64,000 nucleotides of DNA, from positions 5,847,500 to 5,911,499 of the forward strand of contig NC_052517.1 of the NCBI RefSeq assembly GCF_014356525.2, read 5' to 3'. Position numbers and translations under genes: made by a program. Shown piece by piece: positions 23,121 through 33,996 of the stretch. The notes beneath the pieces are model-generated. The model was given only the letters and a program-made list of their open reading frames with translations, did no database searches and was not told where the DNA came from. Every line of letters begins with the position of its first letter. Position 1 is the stretch's first letter. Source of the stretch: Nilaparvata lugens (Eukaryota; Arthropoda; Insecta; Hemiptera; Delphacidae).

Positions 23121-23877
23121 CTAGTCGTCTGGCTCGCTTCGCTGGCCATATCCGTCTAGCCAGGGGGCTCCGCCCCCTAGACCCCCGACAGGATCGTCCA
23201 AAAATGAGATCAGCGGACTCGCTTCGCTCGCCTGCATGTAGACATCAGCGGAACCTCTGTACCGAATTTGAACGTATTATGTCAATTTGATCTCGAAAAA
23301 CACCTGTTACTATATCGGCGTATCTTTGGCGAACAAAATTCTTCCACCTCAGCTAAACCTGTGTACTGATTTTTTTAAATATATTTCCATCAATTATTGA
23401 AAAAGGTGAGGAAACGCAGAAAAGCTGAGAAAACGCTAATTTTGGCTAATTGGATAAAATTGGTATTTAGGATGTCCTGGTTAAATGCATTTCAATCTTC
23501 AACTTGGTCCCAACCTAACAAAGTCAACCCATCTTAATGTCAACCTGACAAAATTTTTAATTTAGTTACCAGAACAACTGTTTCTAACAGGTACTCTCTC
23601 TAGATTATAGTTCTATATTAGAATATGGTATGGACATTTTTCAATCATAATTAAGAGAATAAGAAGAATATACATGCTAAGAGACGAACTTTGAACCCTT
23701 AAAAACCACCCGTAGAGTTAAAATATTACCAAATGATTTCTTGGTGCGCCTCTAAGGGGTCAACTGAACATACCTACCAAATTTGAACGTTTTTGGTCCG
23801 GTAGATTTTTAGTTCTGCGAGTGAGTGAGTCAGTCAGTGAGTGAGTGCCATTTCGCTTTTATATATATATATATAGA
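23121..23877 (-). mobile_element. Helitron A, reverse copy
   Basis: It starts CTAGTCGTCTGGCTCGCTTC and ends GCCATTTCGCTTTTATATAT. The 3' palindrome is shortened to one arm in part. The insertion rule is not clean at the right edge. Confidence 0.75.
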
Positions 23878-23975
23878 GGAGGAAGAAGAAGAAGAAGAGA
23901 AGAAGAAGAAGAAGAAGAAGAAGAAGAAGAAGAAGAAGAAGAAGAAGAAGAAGAAGAAGAAGAAGATAGAAGAAG
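23876..23975 (+). repeat. (GAA)n microsatellite
   Basis: About 100 bases of GAA/AGA triplets directly abutting the Helitron end. Confidence 0.9.
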
Positions 23976-24220
23976 ATAGAAAACTCAAATGGAAAATTGG
24001 AAACCGTTTATGATCTGGAAAGAAAATGGAGTTAGCACTTCAACAACCCATAACTCGCTTATTAGACCACTTGAAAATTTCAGTTGCCACTTTTTCTCAC
24101 TCTTATAATGATCTTAACAATTGTATACGAAAAGATTATCAAATTCAAATATTGAAAAAAGGTGTAAGGAACAACCTTAACCAATATCTCATATTCTACT
24201 CCAACTTTTTTCTTCCACAG

Positions 24221-24440
24221 AGATTTATAGAAGCGGAACGAGGTTTGAACGGATTCCCGGGCGACAAACGTGAGCCGGACGAAGGAGGGGAAGATGAAGG
24301 GCTCGAACGGGACTACGAAGTGGTGGGAGGTGGAGGAGGAGGAGGAGGAGGAGGAGGAGGAGGAGGAGGAGAAAGATCACCACAAAGAAAAATGGCGAAC
24401 GGCGACCATGAAGGAGAGGAGAATGGTGTCAAAAATGGGG
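24221..24440 (+). CDS. Exon 5 of ankyrin/Dpy-30 gene: acidic linker with polyglycine microsatellite
   Basis: Acceptor TTCTTCCACAG and donor GTCTGT, phase 0 in and phase 1 out, 73 codons (residues 254-326). It starts RFIEAERGLNGFPGDKREPD, continues acidic, then has an uninterrupted run of about 15 glycines coded by (GGA)n and ends ERSPQRKMANGD...KNG. The donor is non-canonical after GT. It was chosen because only this GT joins exon 6 in frame; the GTAACT 5 bases downstream would hit a stop in exon 6. The Gly run is a coding microsatellite and probably length-polymorphic. The linker is presumably disordered. Confidence 0.8.
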
Positions 24441-24479
24441 GTCTGTAACTTTTTAAACTTTTTGGCTTGCTTGCTCAGA

Positions 24480-25169
24480 AGCCTGTTAAATTTTAACCAT
24501 GATTAAATGTCACATGAACCAATCACAGAATCCGTATTTCAAAAAAAAACCATGTTGGAAATTTGAAATAATGGCCTTCTCTGATTGGTTTTTGTGGCAT
24601 TCATTCATGATCAAAATTTAACAGGCTGTTGAAATAGTTATTTGTGCAACTAGTGCGCAAAGTGACAGTTTGCTGCACCGAAAGAAACGTTTACGCCCGA
24701 GCCGTAGGCGAGGGCGGAATGGTTTCTTGAGTGCAGCAGAGGAACTTTGCGCACGTATTTCACATTAAGTTTTTCCTACAGTTACCATTGAATATGAAAA
24801 GTGGGTGATTATGGGTAAAATTGCCTGAAATGCATCAAATGTTTTTCTGTGTAATTTTATTATTGATAAAAACCTTAATCCTAAAATCCCAAAGTCCTCG
24901 TTGTCCTTGGTTATAATATCTAATACTAATAATTAGCGCGTTGTGCTTGGTTGCACCTCTGCTCACTATAGCAGCCACAGCAGTCACTGTTACCAACTTC
25001 ATTTTGATTTTGCTGCACTGTTGCTCCATATAACCTACTAAGTATTTTGCGTTGCCATGTTGCAAATCTGGAGTGCAGAAAAATTTTTCCCGCACTAGAG
25101 CGGAAAAGTGATTCTTTGCGTTCTGTAATCAGTGCAGCAATGGCCACTTTTCAACGTAACTGTAGGAAA
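24480..25169. mobile_element. MITE E copy 3 followed by element J copy 1
   Basis: E: AAGCCTGTTAAATTTTAACC faces its inverse at about 24620. J runs from TAGTTATTTGTGCAACTAG to CAACGTAACTGTAGGAAA. J copies at 42557-43079 and 43497-44033 are nearly identical over 0.5 kb. Frames on the - strand of J stay open but shift between copies. Confidence 0.65.
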
Positions 25170-25795
25170 TAGTATATTTCGCACCTAGAGCAGAAAATGA
25201 GATTTTTCCAGCTCGAAATCGGTTTTCAAGTCCGAGGCCGTAGGCCGAGGACTAGAAAAGATTGAGAGCTGGAAAAACATTTTTGCCCGTGGTGCGAACG
25301 ATATTTTTCGCCACACTACAGGTATTGCTGACAAAATAAATAAAGAATACAAAATAAAGAATACTCGTTAAGCTATCGTACCTATCTCTTGATTTTAGTG
25401 GTAGAAGATTTGCAGTCAGGATTTCAGATTCTTTTAAAATTTCACTTGGAATACCACAGTCATCTTCAAGCATTTTTGAAAATTCGGAATTCACTAATCA
25501 ACAATAAATAATTGAATAAAACTGGTTGCGAAGCGAATTAGTTTGATTCGAAACTGGAACTAAAATCATGGCGACTTCAGCTTATTATGAAAGTGGACAC
25601 TCGCCCGATCTAGCGGATGACTTATTAATAATAATTAGCGCGTTGTTTCCAGCCATAAGCGGCCGGAAAGAGACAACTTTCTGGCCTAGACCGGAAAAGA
25701 AACCCTTTTCTGACGTCGTCTGCAAACAAGGTCTTTCAGATCTACGTAGGGACTGGAAAACAGCTGCTTTCTGTGCAATGTGGCGAAAATAAAAT
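25170..25795 (+). repeat. Element I, copy 3
   Basis: TAGTATATTTCGCACCTAGA through GTCCGAGGCCGTAGGCCGAG to TCTACGTAGGGACTGGAAAA. The middle differs from the other copies. Confidence 0.6.
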
Positions 25796-25833
25796 TTTGT
25801 TAATTAAATTGCTGTAGAAATATATTGTAATTC

Positions 25834-26911
25834 CATAGTGAGGTCCACATTATAATGGCAGTGGAGAAAGATACTAAAACAACGTTGCCGATCCTCTGTC
25901 TTGTCAATGCCTTCAATAGACGGTAGCTGATACAGGTTTATTGATGTAATATAAACTGATCATTCTCGTTTAAAGTGATAAATTATACAGAGTTATCATA
26001 AAAGAATGGTGCGGTTTCGAACATTGTTTAAAGAAAAACCAAATCACTTACAGTTAATGTTTTTTATTCACCTAATTTGTCGTCTGAAACAGTTTTTTTA
26101 CATGATTAATAACTTTCAATAAGTGCGCCCTTAGTCGCTCGACAAATGTCCAAATGATAATAAATTTATTTCTTAACATTCGATAACATTTCTTCTATTA
26201 TGGTTGTCAATGGTTCTTTAATTCTGTTTTAAAGTGATTCAGTTCCCGATTTCTTGTGAATAAACAATGTTTTTTATGTAAATTTCTACCTTAACCACTT
26301 AAAAACAGGATTAATGAAGCAATGACAACCATAACCAATGAAATGTTAGCGAATGTTTGATTGATTGATTGAGTACTTTATTTATGTAGATTACAATATA
26401 TACTGGCTTATACACTTATATACAATAGCTTACAATACAGCAAAATTATAGATGAATTTACATAATATAGACTAAGAAAATAATTGTTGAAAGTATATGA
26501 TATGAAAAAGTAAAATGTTTGGAGAGAAATTGATTATCTTTTGGATATTTTGTCGAACGACTAAAGGCGCACATATTTAAATTTATCAATTATGTAAAAA
26601 ACTGCCTGAGACGACAAATTAGATGAATAAACAACATCAACTGTAAGTAATTTGGTTTCTCTTTAAACCATGTTCGAAATCATTCTTTTATGATAACTCT
26701 GTATTTTATTAAGCAATACATAATATTTTTCAATAATTTCATAATTGGGATGAGATGTTTTGTTAATTCATTATTAATTCTACATTGTTGAAAGACGATC
26801 TGGTAACAGAGACAAAGCAAGAAAGAGATAGTGCTATCCGCTATGTTGAACTATAGACAAGGATACCATTGCTAATCAAACACTGCCATTATAACGTGGA
26901 CCTGACTGTAG
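25834..26911. mobile_element. Three-level nest: MITE D containing element R containing LINE F
   Basis: D ends AGTGAGGTCCACATTATAAT and ATAACGTGGACCTGACTG. R (25987-26706) has long inverted arms: CAGAGTTATCATAAAAGAAT faces ATTCTTTTATGATAACTCTG, with further pairing through AATTTGTCGTCTGAAACAGT. A reverse F tail (26358-26522) interrupts R. Confidence 0.75.
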
Positions 26912-26984
26912 TCATTTCGTAATCTATAATGTAATGCAAACTTATTTATGTAACTTTCAAATTTCAAATCTCCCGCTCATTCAG

Positions 26985-27158
26985 GTGTGGGCGTGGCCTC
27001 CGATTTGCGACGCTCTGATTGGCGCAACGTGACCAATCGCCAGCAGCCGAAGCCGTCCCCCCTCCACCATCCAAACACCAATGCCATCTACAACCACACT
27101 AGTCAGCTGTTTGGCAGTATACCGGGGGGAACCCCTACAATGCATCGTAATGGAACAG
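26985..27158 (+). CDS. Exon 6 of ankyrin/Dpy-30 gene: Pro/Asn-rich linker
   Basis: Acceptor CTCATTCAG and donor GTGGGT, phase 1 in and phase 1 out (residues 327-384). The product begins GVGVASDLRRSDWRNV, followed by QQPKPSPLHHPNTNAIYNH and an end in PGGTPTMHRNGT. It has no recognisable fold and is basic and proline-rich, hence probably a flexible link between ankyrin blocks 1 and 2. Its GC content stands out from the AT-rich intron. Phase 1 on both sides makes it a symmetric exon that could be skipped without breaking the frame: exon 5 would then join exon 7 in phase 1. Confidence 0.85.
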
Positions 27159-27249
27159 GTGGGTTATTTTGGGACAAACCTTGTGTGAACCAACTGGATG
27201 TTTGTTATCATAATAATATTTTTCCTGGTCTTATCATTTTCTCCATTTT

Positions 27250-27560
27250 TATTAGAATATAGAATAGAATAATAGAATAGTATAGAAACAAGATTTATTT
27301 GAAAAAGCAAATAATGCACAGAAACAGTTTACAATGTCTTTCAAAAAAATAAGTACAGTATCAAAAAATAATGTTCTTTTACAGAAACAGTTTACAATGT
27401 CTTTCAAGAATATTAGTACAGTATCAAAAATGTTCTTTTACAGAAACAGTTTACAATGTCTTTCAAGAATATAAGTACAGTATCAAAAATGTTCTTTTAC
27501 AGAAACAGTTTACAATGTCTTTCAAAAAAATAAGTATAGTATCAAAAATTGTATTTCACA
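27250..27560 (+). repeat. 59-base minisatellite, about 4 units
   Basis: Unit: TTCTTTTACAGAAACAGTTT followed by ACAATGTCTTTCAAGAATAT and AAGTACAGTATCAAAAATG. A run of GAATAGAATAG precedes it and suggests a LINE 3' end origin. It starts about 90 bases after the exon 6 donor. Confidence 0.85.
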
Positions 27561-27940
27561 AAAATCATCATAGACTTGGCAGAAGCCGGCAGTCGAGTTG
27601 TTTACTCTATAATATACTTTCAATGACTCTACCTTATCTGACTTTTGACCTTCGTCTTGCTAATCAATTTTATTCTTCAAATCCTTTTATTAGTTTTCAT
27701 ACTTGACATTAGAAAATTGAATGGGTAAACATGTTTGACTCGTCATCTTATTTTTGAGGTTTAGGAAATCTGACTTACGTTTACAGTATTTGAGGGTGCT
27801 GGATCCAAATCCGAATTAAGTATCTTTCTATCTCTATTTATAAGGAGGTTAGAGTTTGAGATGAAAAGAGATGAGTAGCCCAATCAATTGCGAAATGCGA
27901 ATCCGTAACAGGACCAGTTTTGCGGCAAATTACCATAGAG

Positions 27941-28514
27941 AAACAATAGTGTAAGTAGATATCCCATGGTATAGGGCATTTATGTTGCAACTTTTACTGT
28001 TATCTCCAGCCGATTACTGTCGAATATTGTTAATTTTCACTCTTTTCTTGGGATGAGAGGGTATGAACGGCACAATATTGATTGATTGATTGAGTACTTT
28101 ATTTATGTAGATTACAATATATACTGTCTTAAACACTTATATACAATAGCTTACAATACAGCAAAATTATAGATGAATTTACATGATATAGACTAAGAAA
28201 ATAACTATTGAACTGTATATGATATGAAAAAGCAATTTGTAATATAATAACTATAGATAATAATTATATTGTTATGCATCTACATAAATTGGCGGAGCTT
28301 TGGACATATCAATGCCCATTCTTCGGAAAGAATATTAAAAATATCCTCCCCACTAACTCTCTACCAAAAAATAGATATATGAGAGACTACCAGCGTCACA
28401 CAGCTGCATGGGAAAGAACCACATGGACTATCGGCTTCAGATAACAGTAAAAGCTGCGACATAAACGCCCTATACCATGGGATATATCTACTTATGCTAT
28501 CGTTTTCTCTATGA
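27941..28514. mobile_element. Element G copy 2 with nested reverse LINE F
   Basis: Arms of about 80 bases: CCATAGAGAAACAATAGTGT...GCAACTTTTACTGTTATCT and its inverse ending CTATCGTTTTCTCTATG. LINE F (28079-28378, reverse, starting TTGATTGATTGAGTAC) is inserted in the centre. Confidence 0.75.
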
Positions 28515-28769
28515 CATTACTCTGACACAAATATTGTTGAGAAACAGCCAAGTTGAAATGATGTAGACCTTTCCCATTATAACAAACTCCCGTAGTTCGA
28601 TCTCTAGTCATGTTGCAGAGCTGAATCTGTGCTTATGGAAACGAGGCTTCAATATTATATTCCATACTCACATTCTAAACTCTATAAACTTACATTCTGA
28701 TTTCTCTGGGCTTGAGACAACAAGCTTTGCAACAATTTCAACGTTTTCCGAATTCCTATTGGTAATCTA

Positions 28770-29479
28770 TCTATATATATAAAAGTGAAATGGCACTCAC
28801 TCACTGACTGACTGACTGACTCACTCACTCACTCACTCACTCACTCACTCACTCACTCACTCGCATAACTAAAAATCTACCGGACCAGAAATGTTCAAAT
28901 TTGGTAGGTATGTTCAGTTGGCCCTTTAGAGGCGCACTAAGAAATCTTTTGGCAATATTTTAACTCTAAGGGTTGTTTTTAAGGGTTTAAAGTTCGTCTT
29001 TTAGCATGTATATTCTTCTTCTCCCAATCTCTTAATTAGAATTGAAATTTCCATATCATATATTACTATAGAACTATAATCTAGATAGAGTACCTCTTCG
29101 AAACAGTTGTTAACTGGCAACTAAATTAATAATTTTGTCAGGTTGGCATTAAGTTGAGTTGACTTCGTTAGGTTGGCACCAAGTTGAAGATTTAAATGCA
29201 TTTATCGCGGAAAAATTGATTGGGCACTGCTACTTCAATCCTGGGAATATAATATTACTAGCCGTCAGGCTCGCTTCGCTCGCCTTATCCGTTTGGCCAG
29301 ACGTTTAGTCTGGACCCCCGACTGAATTGTCCTAACATATGATAAAAATGCTCAAATGAAAAATGCAGGCGAGCGAAGCGAGCCTGCTGATCTCATTTAT
29401 GGACGATCCAGTGGGGGGTCCAGGGGGCGGAGCCCCCTGGCTAGACGGATATGGCGAGCGAAGCGAGCCTGACGGCTAG
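28770..29479 (+). mobile_element. Helitron A, complete copy
   Basis: Starts TCTATATATATAAAAGTGAA after A; ends GACGGCTAG before T. A family B body starts in the following bases (ACTATAATAAAG), so B is inserted at or next to the A 3' end. Confidence 0.85.
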
Positions 29480-30066
29480 TACTATAATAAAGTAGAGAAC
29501 TGGCCTATTAATACACGTAGGGGATAGGAAAATCATGTTTGACACATCATCTCATCTCAACTACTCAACTGATTAACTTGAAATTTTGCATAAATAGAAT
29601 CTTAATTAACCGAAGATGGTTATAGACCTATTTTCAATTGTTTAAGATTTCATTATGTCAAGTTTTCAGTTTATCAAGTTTGAAAATAGACCCTGGCGGA
29701 GCACAGTATGATGACAGTGGAGAATGATAGGAGAAAAACGTTGCTGATACTCTGTCTCGTCAGTGCCTTCTATAGACGGTAGCTGATACAAGCTGATTGC
29801 TGTGATATTAACTGTTCATTCTCATTTAAAATAATCGATTATTTATCAAGCAAGAAATGATATTTTTCAATAATTTCATAATGAATTTTCATAATTGAGA
29901 TGAAATATTTTGTTAGTTAATTATCAATTCTACATTGTTGAAAGACAATCTGGCAACAGAGCAAACCAGGAAAGAGATAGCGCTATCCGCAATGTTGGAT
30001 GATAGACAAGGATAGCAACACCATTGCCAATCGAACACTGCCATTATAACGTGGACCTCACTATAG
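29480..30066 (+). mobile_element. Helitron B fused to MITE D
   Basis: The B body ends GGCGGAGCACAG and passes directly into the D interior (ATGATGACAGTGGAGAATG). D ends with TAACGTGGACCTCACTATAG at 30066. The left D end is absent. Confidence 0.6.
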
Positions 30067-30171
30067 CTTTTCGTAGTCGTTTCTAAAAACATTCCATCAT
30101 CATCACCTAGGCTTGAAATACTTCTTTAAAGTCGCCTTTGTGAAATAATAAATAAATAAAAAACTCTTGAA

Positions 30172-30556
30172 TGAAAAAGACTAAGTGCCGGTTGCACAAC
30201 AGCAGGTTAAATTTTAATCATGATTAATTCCACGAGAGCCAATCAGAGAAGCCGTCTTATCAAGAAGGCCTTCTCTGATTGGTTCTCGTGAAATTAATCA
30301 TGATTAAAATTTAACCGGCTGTTGTGCAACCAGGCCTAAGAAATTGTCAAGAACCACAGATTTATTGATACTTAGAAAGACCGGTTTCGGTTATTACACC
30401 ATTGTCAATCTCTGATAAACTAAACTTTAGTTCTATCTTTAAACTTAACTTCAGTTCATCAGGAGATTGACAATGGTGTAATAATCGAAACCGGTCTTTC
30501 CAAGTATCAATAAATCTGTGGTTTTCGACAATTTCTTAGTCTTTTTCATTCAATAT
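30172..30556. mobile_element. Foldback element S with nested MITE E
   Basis: S ends AATGAAAAAGACTAAG... and the inverse ...CTTAGTCTTTTTCATT. E (30186-30335) sits in the left arm, flanked by TAAG on both sides. The centre holds the inverted pair GACCGGTTTCGGTTATTACA / TAATCGAAACCGGTC. Confidence 0.75.
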
Positions 30557-30728
30557 GAATAATTACCACAATATCAACTTCTCAACTACACAAAAAGTAA
30601 AAATAAACTCTCTTTTTCATAAATCTGTGGTTTTCGACAATTTCTCAGTCTTTTTCATTCAATATGAATAATTACCACAATATCAACTTCTCAACTACAC
30701 AAAAAGTGAAAATAAATTCTCTTTTTTA
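30505..30728 (+). repeat. Tandem duplication of about 110 bases directly before exon 7
   Basis: AAATCTGTGGTTTTCGACAA through CACAAAAAGTGAAAATAAAT occurs twice. The second unit supplies the pyrimidine tract (TTCTCTTTTTTATGGCAG) of the exon 7 acceptor. Confidence 0.85.
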
Positions 30729-30734
30729 TGGCAG

Positions 30735-30913
30735 ATAGTGGAAGCAGCGCCGGACGAACCATGGTGGACGAAGAGGTACAGAACATGGCGGACAGTGGAG
30801 ACCTGGAAGGTCTGGCAGACCTGGTGCTGAGGGGTCAGGGAGACCGGCTGCTCAGATGTAGGAGCAGACTGCCCGATGTACAGATGTTCATAGACAATGT
30901 GCCAACTTACATG
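30735..30913 (+). CDS. Exon 7 of ankyrin/Dpy-30 gene: pre-ankyrin helical module, block 2
   Basis: Acceptor TTTTTTATGGCAG and donor GTCAGT, phase 1 in and 0 out (residues 385-444). It contains GRTMVDEEVQNMADSGDLEG, then LADLVLRGQGDRLL and the end MFIDNVPTYM. It is the paralogue of exon 1, with the same entry phase and the same final Met codon. The 110 bases before the acceptor are a tandem copy of MITE-adjacent DNA, so the acceptor region itself is repeat-derived. The donor and the last exon bases recur as decayed relics inside the satellite array of the following intron. Confidence 0.9.
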
Positions 30914-31009
30914 GTCAGTGTTCATCCATTCATTCATTACATCATAAAGATAGCATAAGAAGATATCCCTTGGTTTGTAGAATTCATTCGAAATTTGAAG
31001 TTTTGTATC

Positions 31010-32620
31010 AAATCATGGTGTTGTGTATCAAGTTCAGATGATACTGTATCTTATTGTGTTGATACTGTATCATTTTGTGGTGAAACCATAGAGAAAAGAT
31101 AGCATAAGAAGATATCCCATGGTTTGTAGAATTCATTCGAAGTTTTGGAGTTTTGTATGAAATTGTGGTGCAGTGTATCAAGTTTTAATGATGCTGTATC
31201 ATATTGTGTTGATACTGTATCATTTTGTGGTGATACCATAGAGAAAAGGGAGCATGAGAAGATATCCCAAGGTTTGTAGAAATCACTCAAAGGTTGGAAG
31301 TCTTGTATCGTATTATATAGTGTATTATATATATGTACATATATTCTATTATATATAGTGTTGTGTATCAAGTTTACATGATACTGTATCATCATGTGAT
31401 GATACAATACAGAAAATATAGCACTGATAATGTGCCAACTTTATCAGTGTTCATCCATTCATCATAGAGAAAAGATAGAATAAGAAGATATCCCTTGGTT
31501 TGTAGAATCCGTTCAAAGTTTGAAAGTTTTGTATCAAATTATGGTGTTGTGTATCAAGTTTAGATGATACTGTATCATATTGTGTTGAAACTGTATCATT
31601 TGGTGGTGGTACCATAGAGATAGCATAAGTTGAATTCATGGTTTGTAGAATTCATTCAAAGTTGATAGATTTGTATCAAAAGATGGTGTTGTGTATCAAG
31701 TACAGATGATACTGTATCATACTGAGTTGATACTGTATCATTTGTGGTGATTTATTTACTGTATTTTTTTCTGGTGATAGCATAGAGAAAAGACAGCATA
31801 AGAAGATATCCAAATATTTGTAGAATTCATTGAAAGTTGGAAGTTTCGTATCAAATTATGGTGTTGTGTATCAAGTTGCGATGATACTGTATCATACTGA
31901 TTTGATACTGTATCATCATGTGATGATACCATAGAGAAAAGATAGCACTGATGTCACGTTGCATGGTCAGTGTTCATCCATCACTAATTTCATCATAGAG
32001 GAAAGATAGCATAAGACGATATCCCATGGTTTGTAGAATTCGCTCAAAGTTTGAAAGTTTTGTATCATATTATAGTGTTGTGTATCAAGTTTAGATGATA
32101 CTGGATCATATTGTGTTGATACTGTATCAATTTTTGGTAAAACCATAGAGGAAATGTAACATAAGAAGATATCCAATTGTTTGTATAATTCATTCAAAGT
32201 TGGAAGTTTCGTATCAAATTATGGTGTTGTGTATCAAGTTGCGATGATACTGTATCATACTGATTTGATACTGTATCATCATGTGATGATACCATAGAGA
32301 AAAGATAGCACTGATGTCACGTTGCATGGTCAGTGTTCATCCATCACTCATTTCATCATAGAGGAAAGATAGCATAAGAAGATATCCCATGGTTTGTAGA
32401 ATTCGCTCAAAGTTTGAAAGTTTTGTATCATATTATGGTGTTGTGTATCGAGTTTAGATGATACTGTATCGTTTTTTGGTGATACCTTAGAGGAGAGATA
32501 CCTTAAGAAGATAGATCTTGGTTCAAAGAATTAATTCAAAGTTTGGAAGTTTCGTATCAAATTATGGTGTTGTGAATCAAGCTTAGATGATACTTTATCA
32601 TACTGAGTTGATAATGGGAC
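31010..32620 (+). repeat. Intron 7 higher-order satellite with exon 7 relics
   Basis: About seven to eight units of 150-360 bases carrying GGTTTGTAGAATTCATTCAA, TTTTGTATCAAATTATGGTG, GATGATACTGTATCATA and ACCATAGAGAAAAGATAGCA. Three units (near 31426, 31947, 32309) also hold a decayed exon 7 end with GTCAGTGTTCATCCAT. Confidence 0.85.
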
Positions 32621-32639
32621 AAATAAATGGCCAGTTTTT

Positions 32640-33000
32640 ATTAGTTTCAAACATTCTGAACACTGATATAAAGTTCAAAAACGTCAAAGAACAGATTATA
32701 TTAATCTTATTAAGAATGTCTCCCTCTTCCCACCATTTATTCACAGGATTAGATTTCGACCGATAATTTCCTAGTTATTGACGTTTTTCACGAATAATCT
32801 ATAAATCACAAAACTTAAAGTTTTTATGGGAAAATTCTATTGATTATTTTTGTTGCAAATTTTATGTAGAATCTACTGTTGCGACTGTAGGTTCAGCCGG
32901 TTTGTAGATTTGACTGTTACACCTCTTCTGGGATACTCTGTAAAATAAATTAATATCGCATAATGATGAATATTTATTAATTTTTTTCTTGTAATGAATC
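32640..33000. other. Intron sequence before exon 8, nothing recognised
   Basis: AT-rich and apparently single-copy in this window. No exon or repeat ends seen. Confidence 0.5.
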
Positions 33001-33010
33001 CATGTTACAG

Positions 33011-33165
33011 GCAAAAATCAAAGCAGTTCATGCCTATGCTAGAGAGGGAAGTCTGAGAGGAGTGCAAACTGCCCTAGATAGACGCAAATTTGCTGTTTCA
33101 AGAGAGAGAGGGGGTCTCACACCTCTACATGAAGCTGTACTCTATGGAAGGGCATCGGTACTAAG
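33011..33165 (+). CDS. Exon 8 of ankyrin/Dpy-30 gene: first ankyrin repeat, block 2
   Basis: Acceptor CATGTTACAG and donor GTAATA, phase 0 in and phase 2 out (residues 445-495 plus a split Arg). The product AKIKAVHAYAREGSLRGVQ, then TALDRRKFAVSRERGGLTPL and HEAVLYGRASVLR, contains a full ankyrin helix-turn-helix with TPLH. It matches exon 2 at its start, but extends further and leaves in a different phase, so the downstream boundary has shifted relative to block 1. A Helitron-B copy starts about 80 bases after the donor. Confidence 0.92.
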
Positions 33166-33240
33166 GTAATAGACCTACCCATAAGACACCGTTCCCAACA
33201 GTGCTTCTTACTTTTGGGACAAACCTTGTAAAGTATCTTC

Positions 33241-33773
33241 TAATCTATACTATAATAAAGAATTGGCTTCAGTGTTTACAAGTTTGTGTTTCTCAAATGG
33301 TTCAAAATTTCCTTGAATAACTCAATATTATTCATTACAAGTAGTTATTGAGTGGAATATTCCTAATCAATTTATTAATTTGAGCCATCTAAATTCAACA
33401 TGTTTAGTTTTCATGTTTATTTTGGACTAAAATTTTTTACGTGAATTTCTAACCTCATCTTGGAGTTCGTCACCTATAAATTTGTAAGAAAAATAGCCCA
33501 AGGACTACCTTATTATTTTAACTACCAATATTATTATATTAGTGCCATTTGCATTGTAAATAAACAAATGTACACGTACGAGATGGAAAAATTATGATTG
33601 ACGCATCATCACGTCTGATCTATTGGACTGATTAACATGAAATTTCGCATATAGATTCTTAATTCACCGAGGATGGTTATAGGCCTATCTTCATTCCTTT
33701 ACAATTTCATTACAAGTTTCCAGTTTGTCAAGTTTTGAAATAGACCCTCGCGGAGCACGGGTTACCTGCTAGT
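33241..33773 (+). mobile_element. Helitron B, long copy
   Basis: Starts TCTATACTATAATAAAG; ends CGGAGCACGGGTTACCTGCTAG. It is about 310 bases longer than the 220-base form, with extra AT-rich sequence in the 5' half. Confidence 0.72.
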
Positions 33774-33996
33774 ATTTAATGAAAAGACCAAGAAATTGTC
33801 GAAAAACCACAAATGTTATTAAAAGTGGAGAGACCGGTTTCGGTTGTTACAACATTGTCAATCTCTGATAAACTGTTTCTCTGATATTTTCTAAATTGTT
33901 ATCTCGGATATTTTTTTAATATTTTGAAAAACAACATAGCATGTGATTAAACTAATATATCCTGAGAACAACTTGTTGAGTACTTTATACTCCGAT

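Larger units (their letters stand above)
22787..24145. repeat. Inverted repeat arms of about 140 bases flanking a Helitron A copy
   Basis: The left arm (22787-22925) read on the - strand and the right arm (24003-24145) on + share TTAGCACTTCAACRACCCAT and TTTCAGTTGCCACTTTTTCT. Between them lie a Helitron A copy and a (GAA)n tract. A one-base indel breaks the frame shared by the arms. Confidence 0.6.

Noticed and set aside
24026..24220. Upstream extension of exon 5 with its own Met
   Set aside because: The frame is open by chance through part of an inverted repeat. A good acceptor at 24219-24220 marks the exon start.
31010..32620. CRISPR-like array of repeats
   Set aside because: The units are degenerate, vary in length, lack unique spacers of constant size, and lie in a eukaryotic intron.
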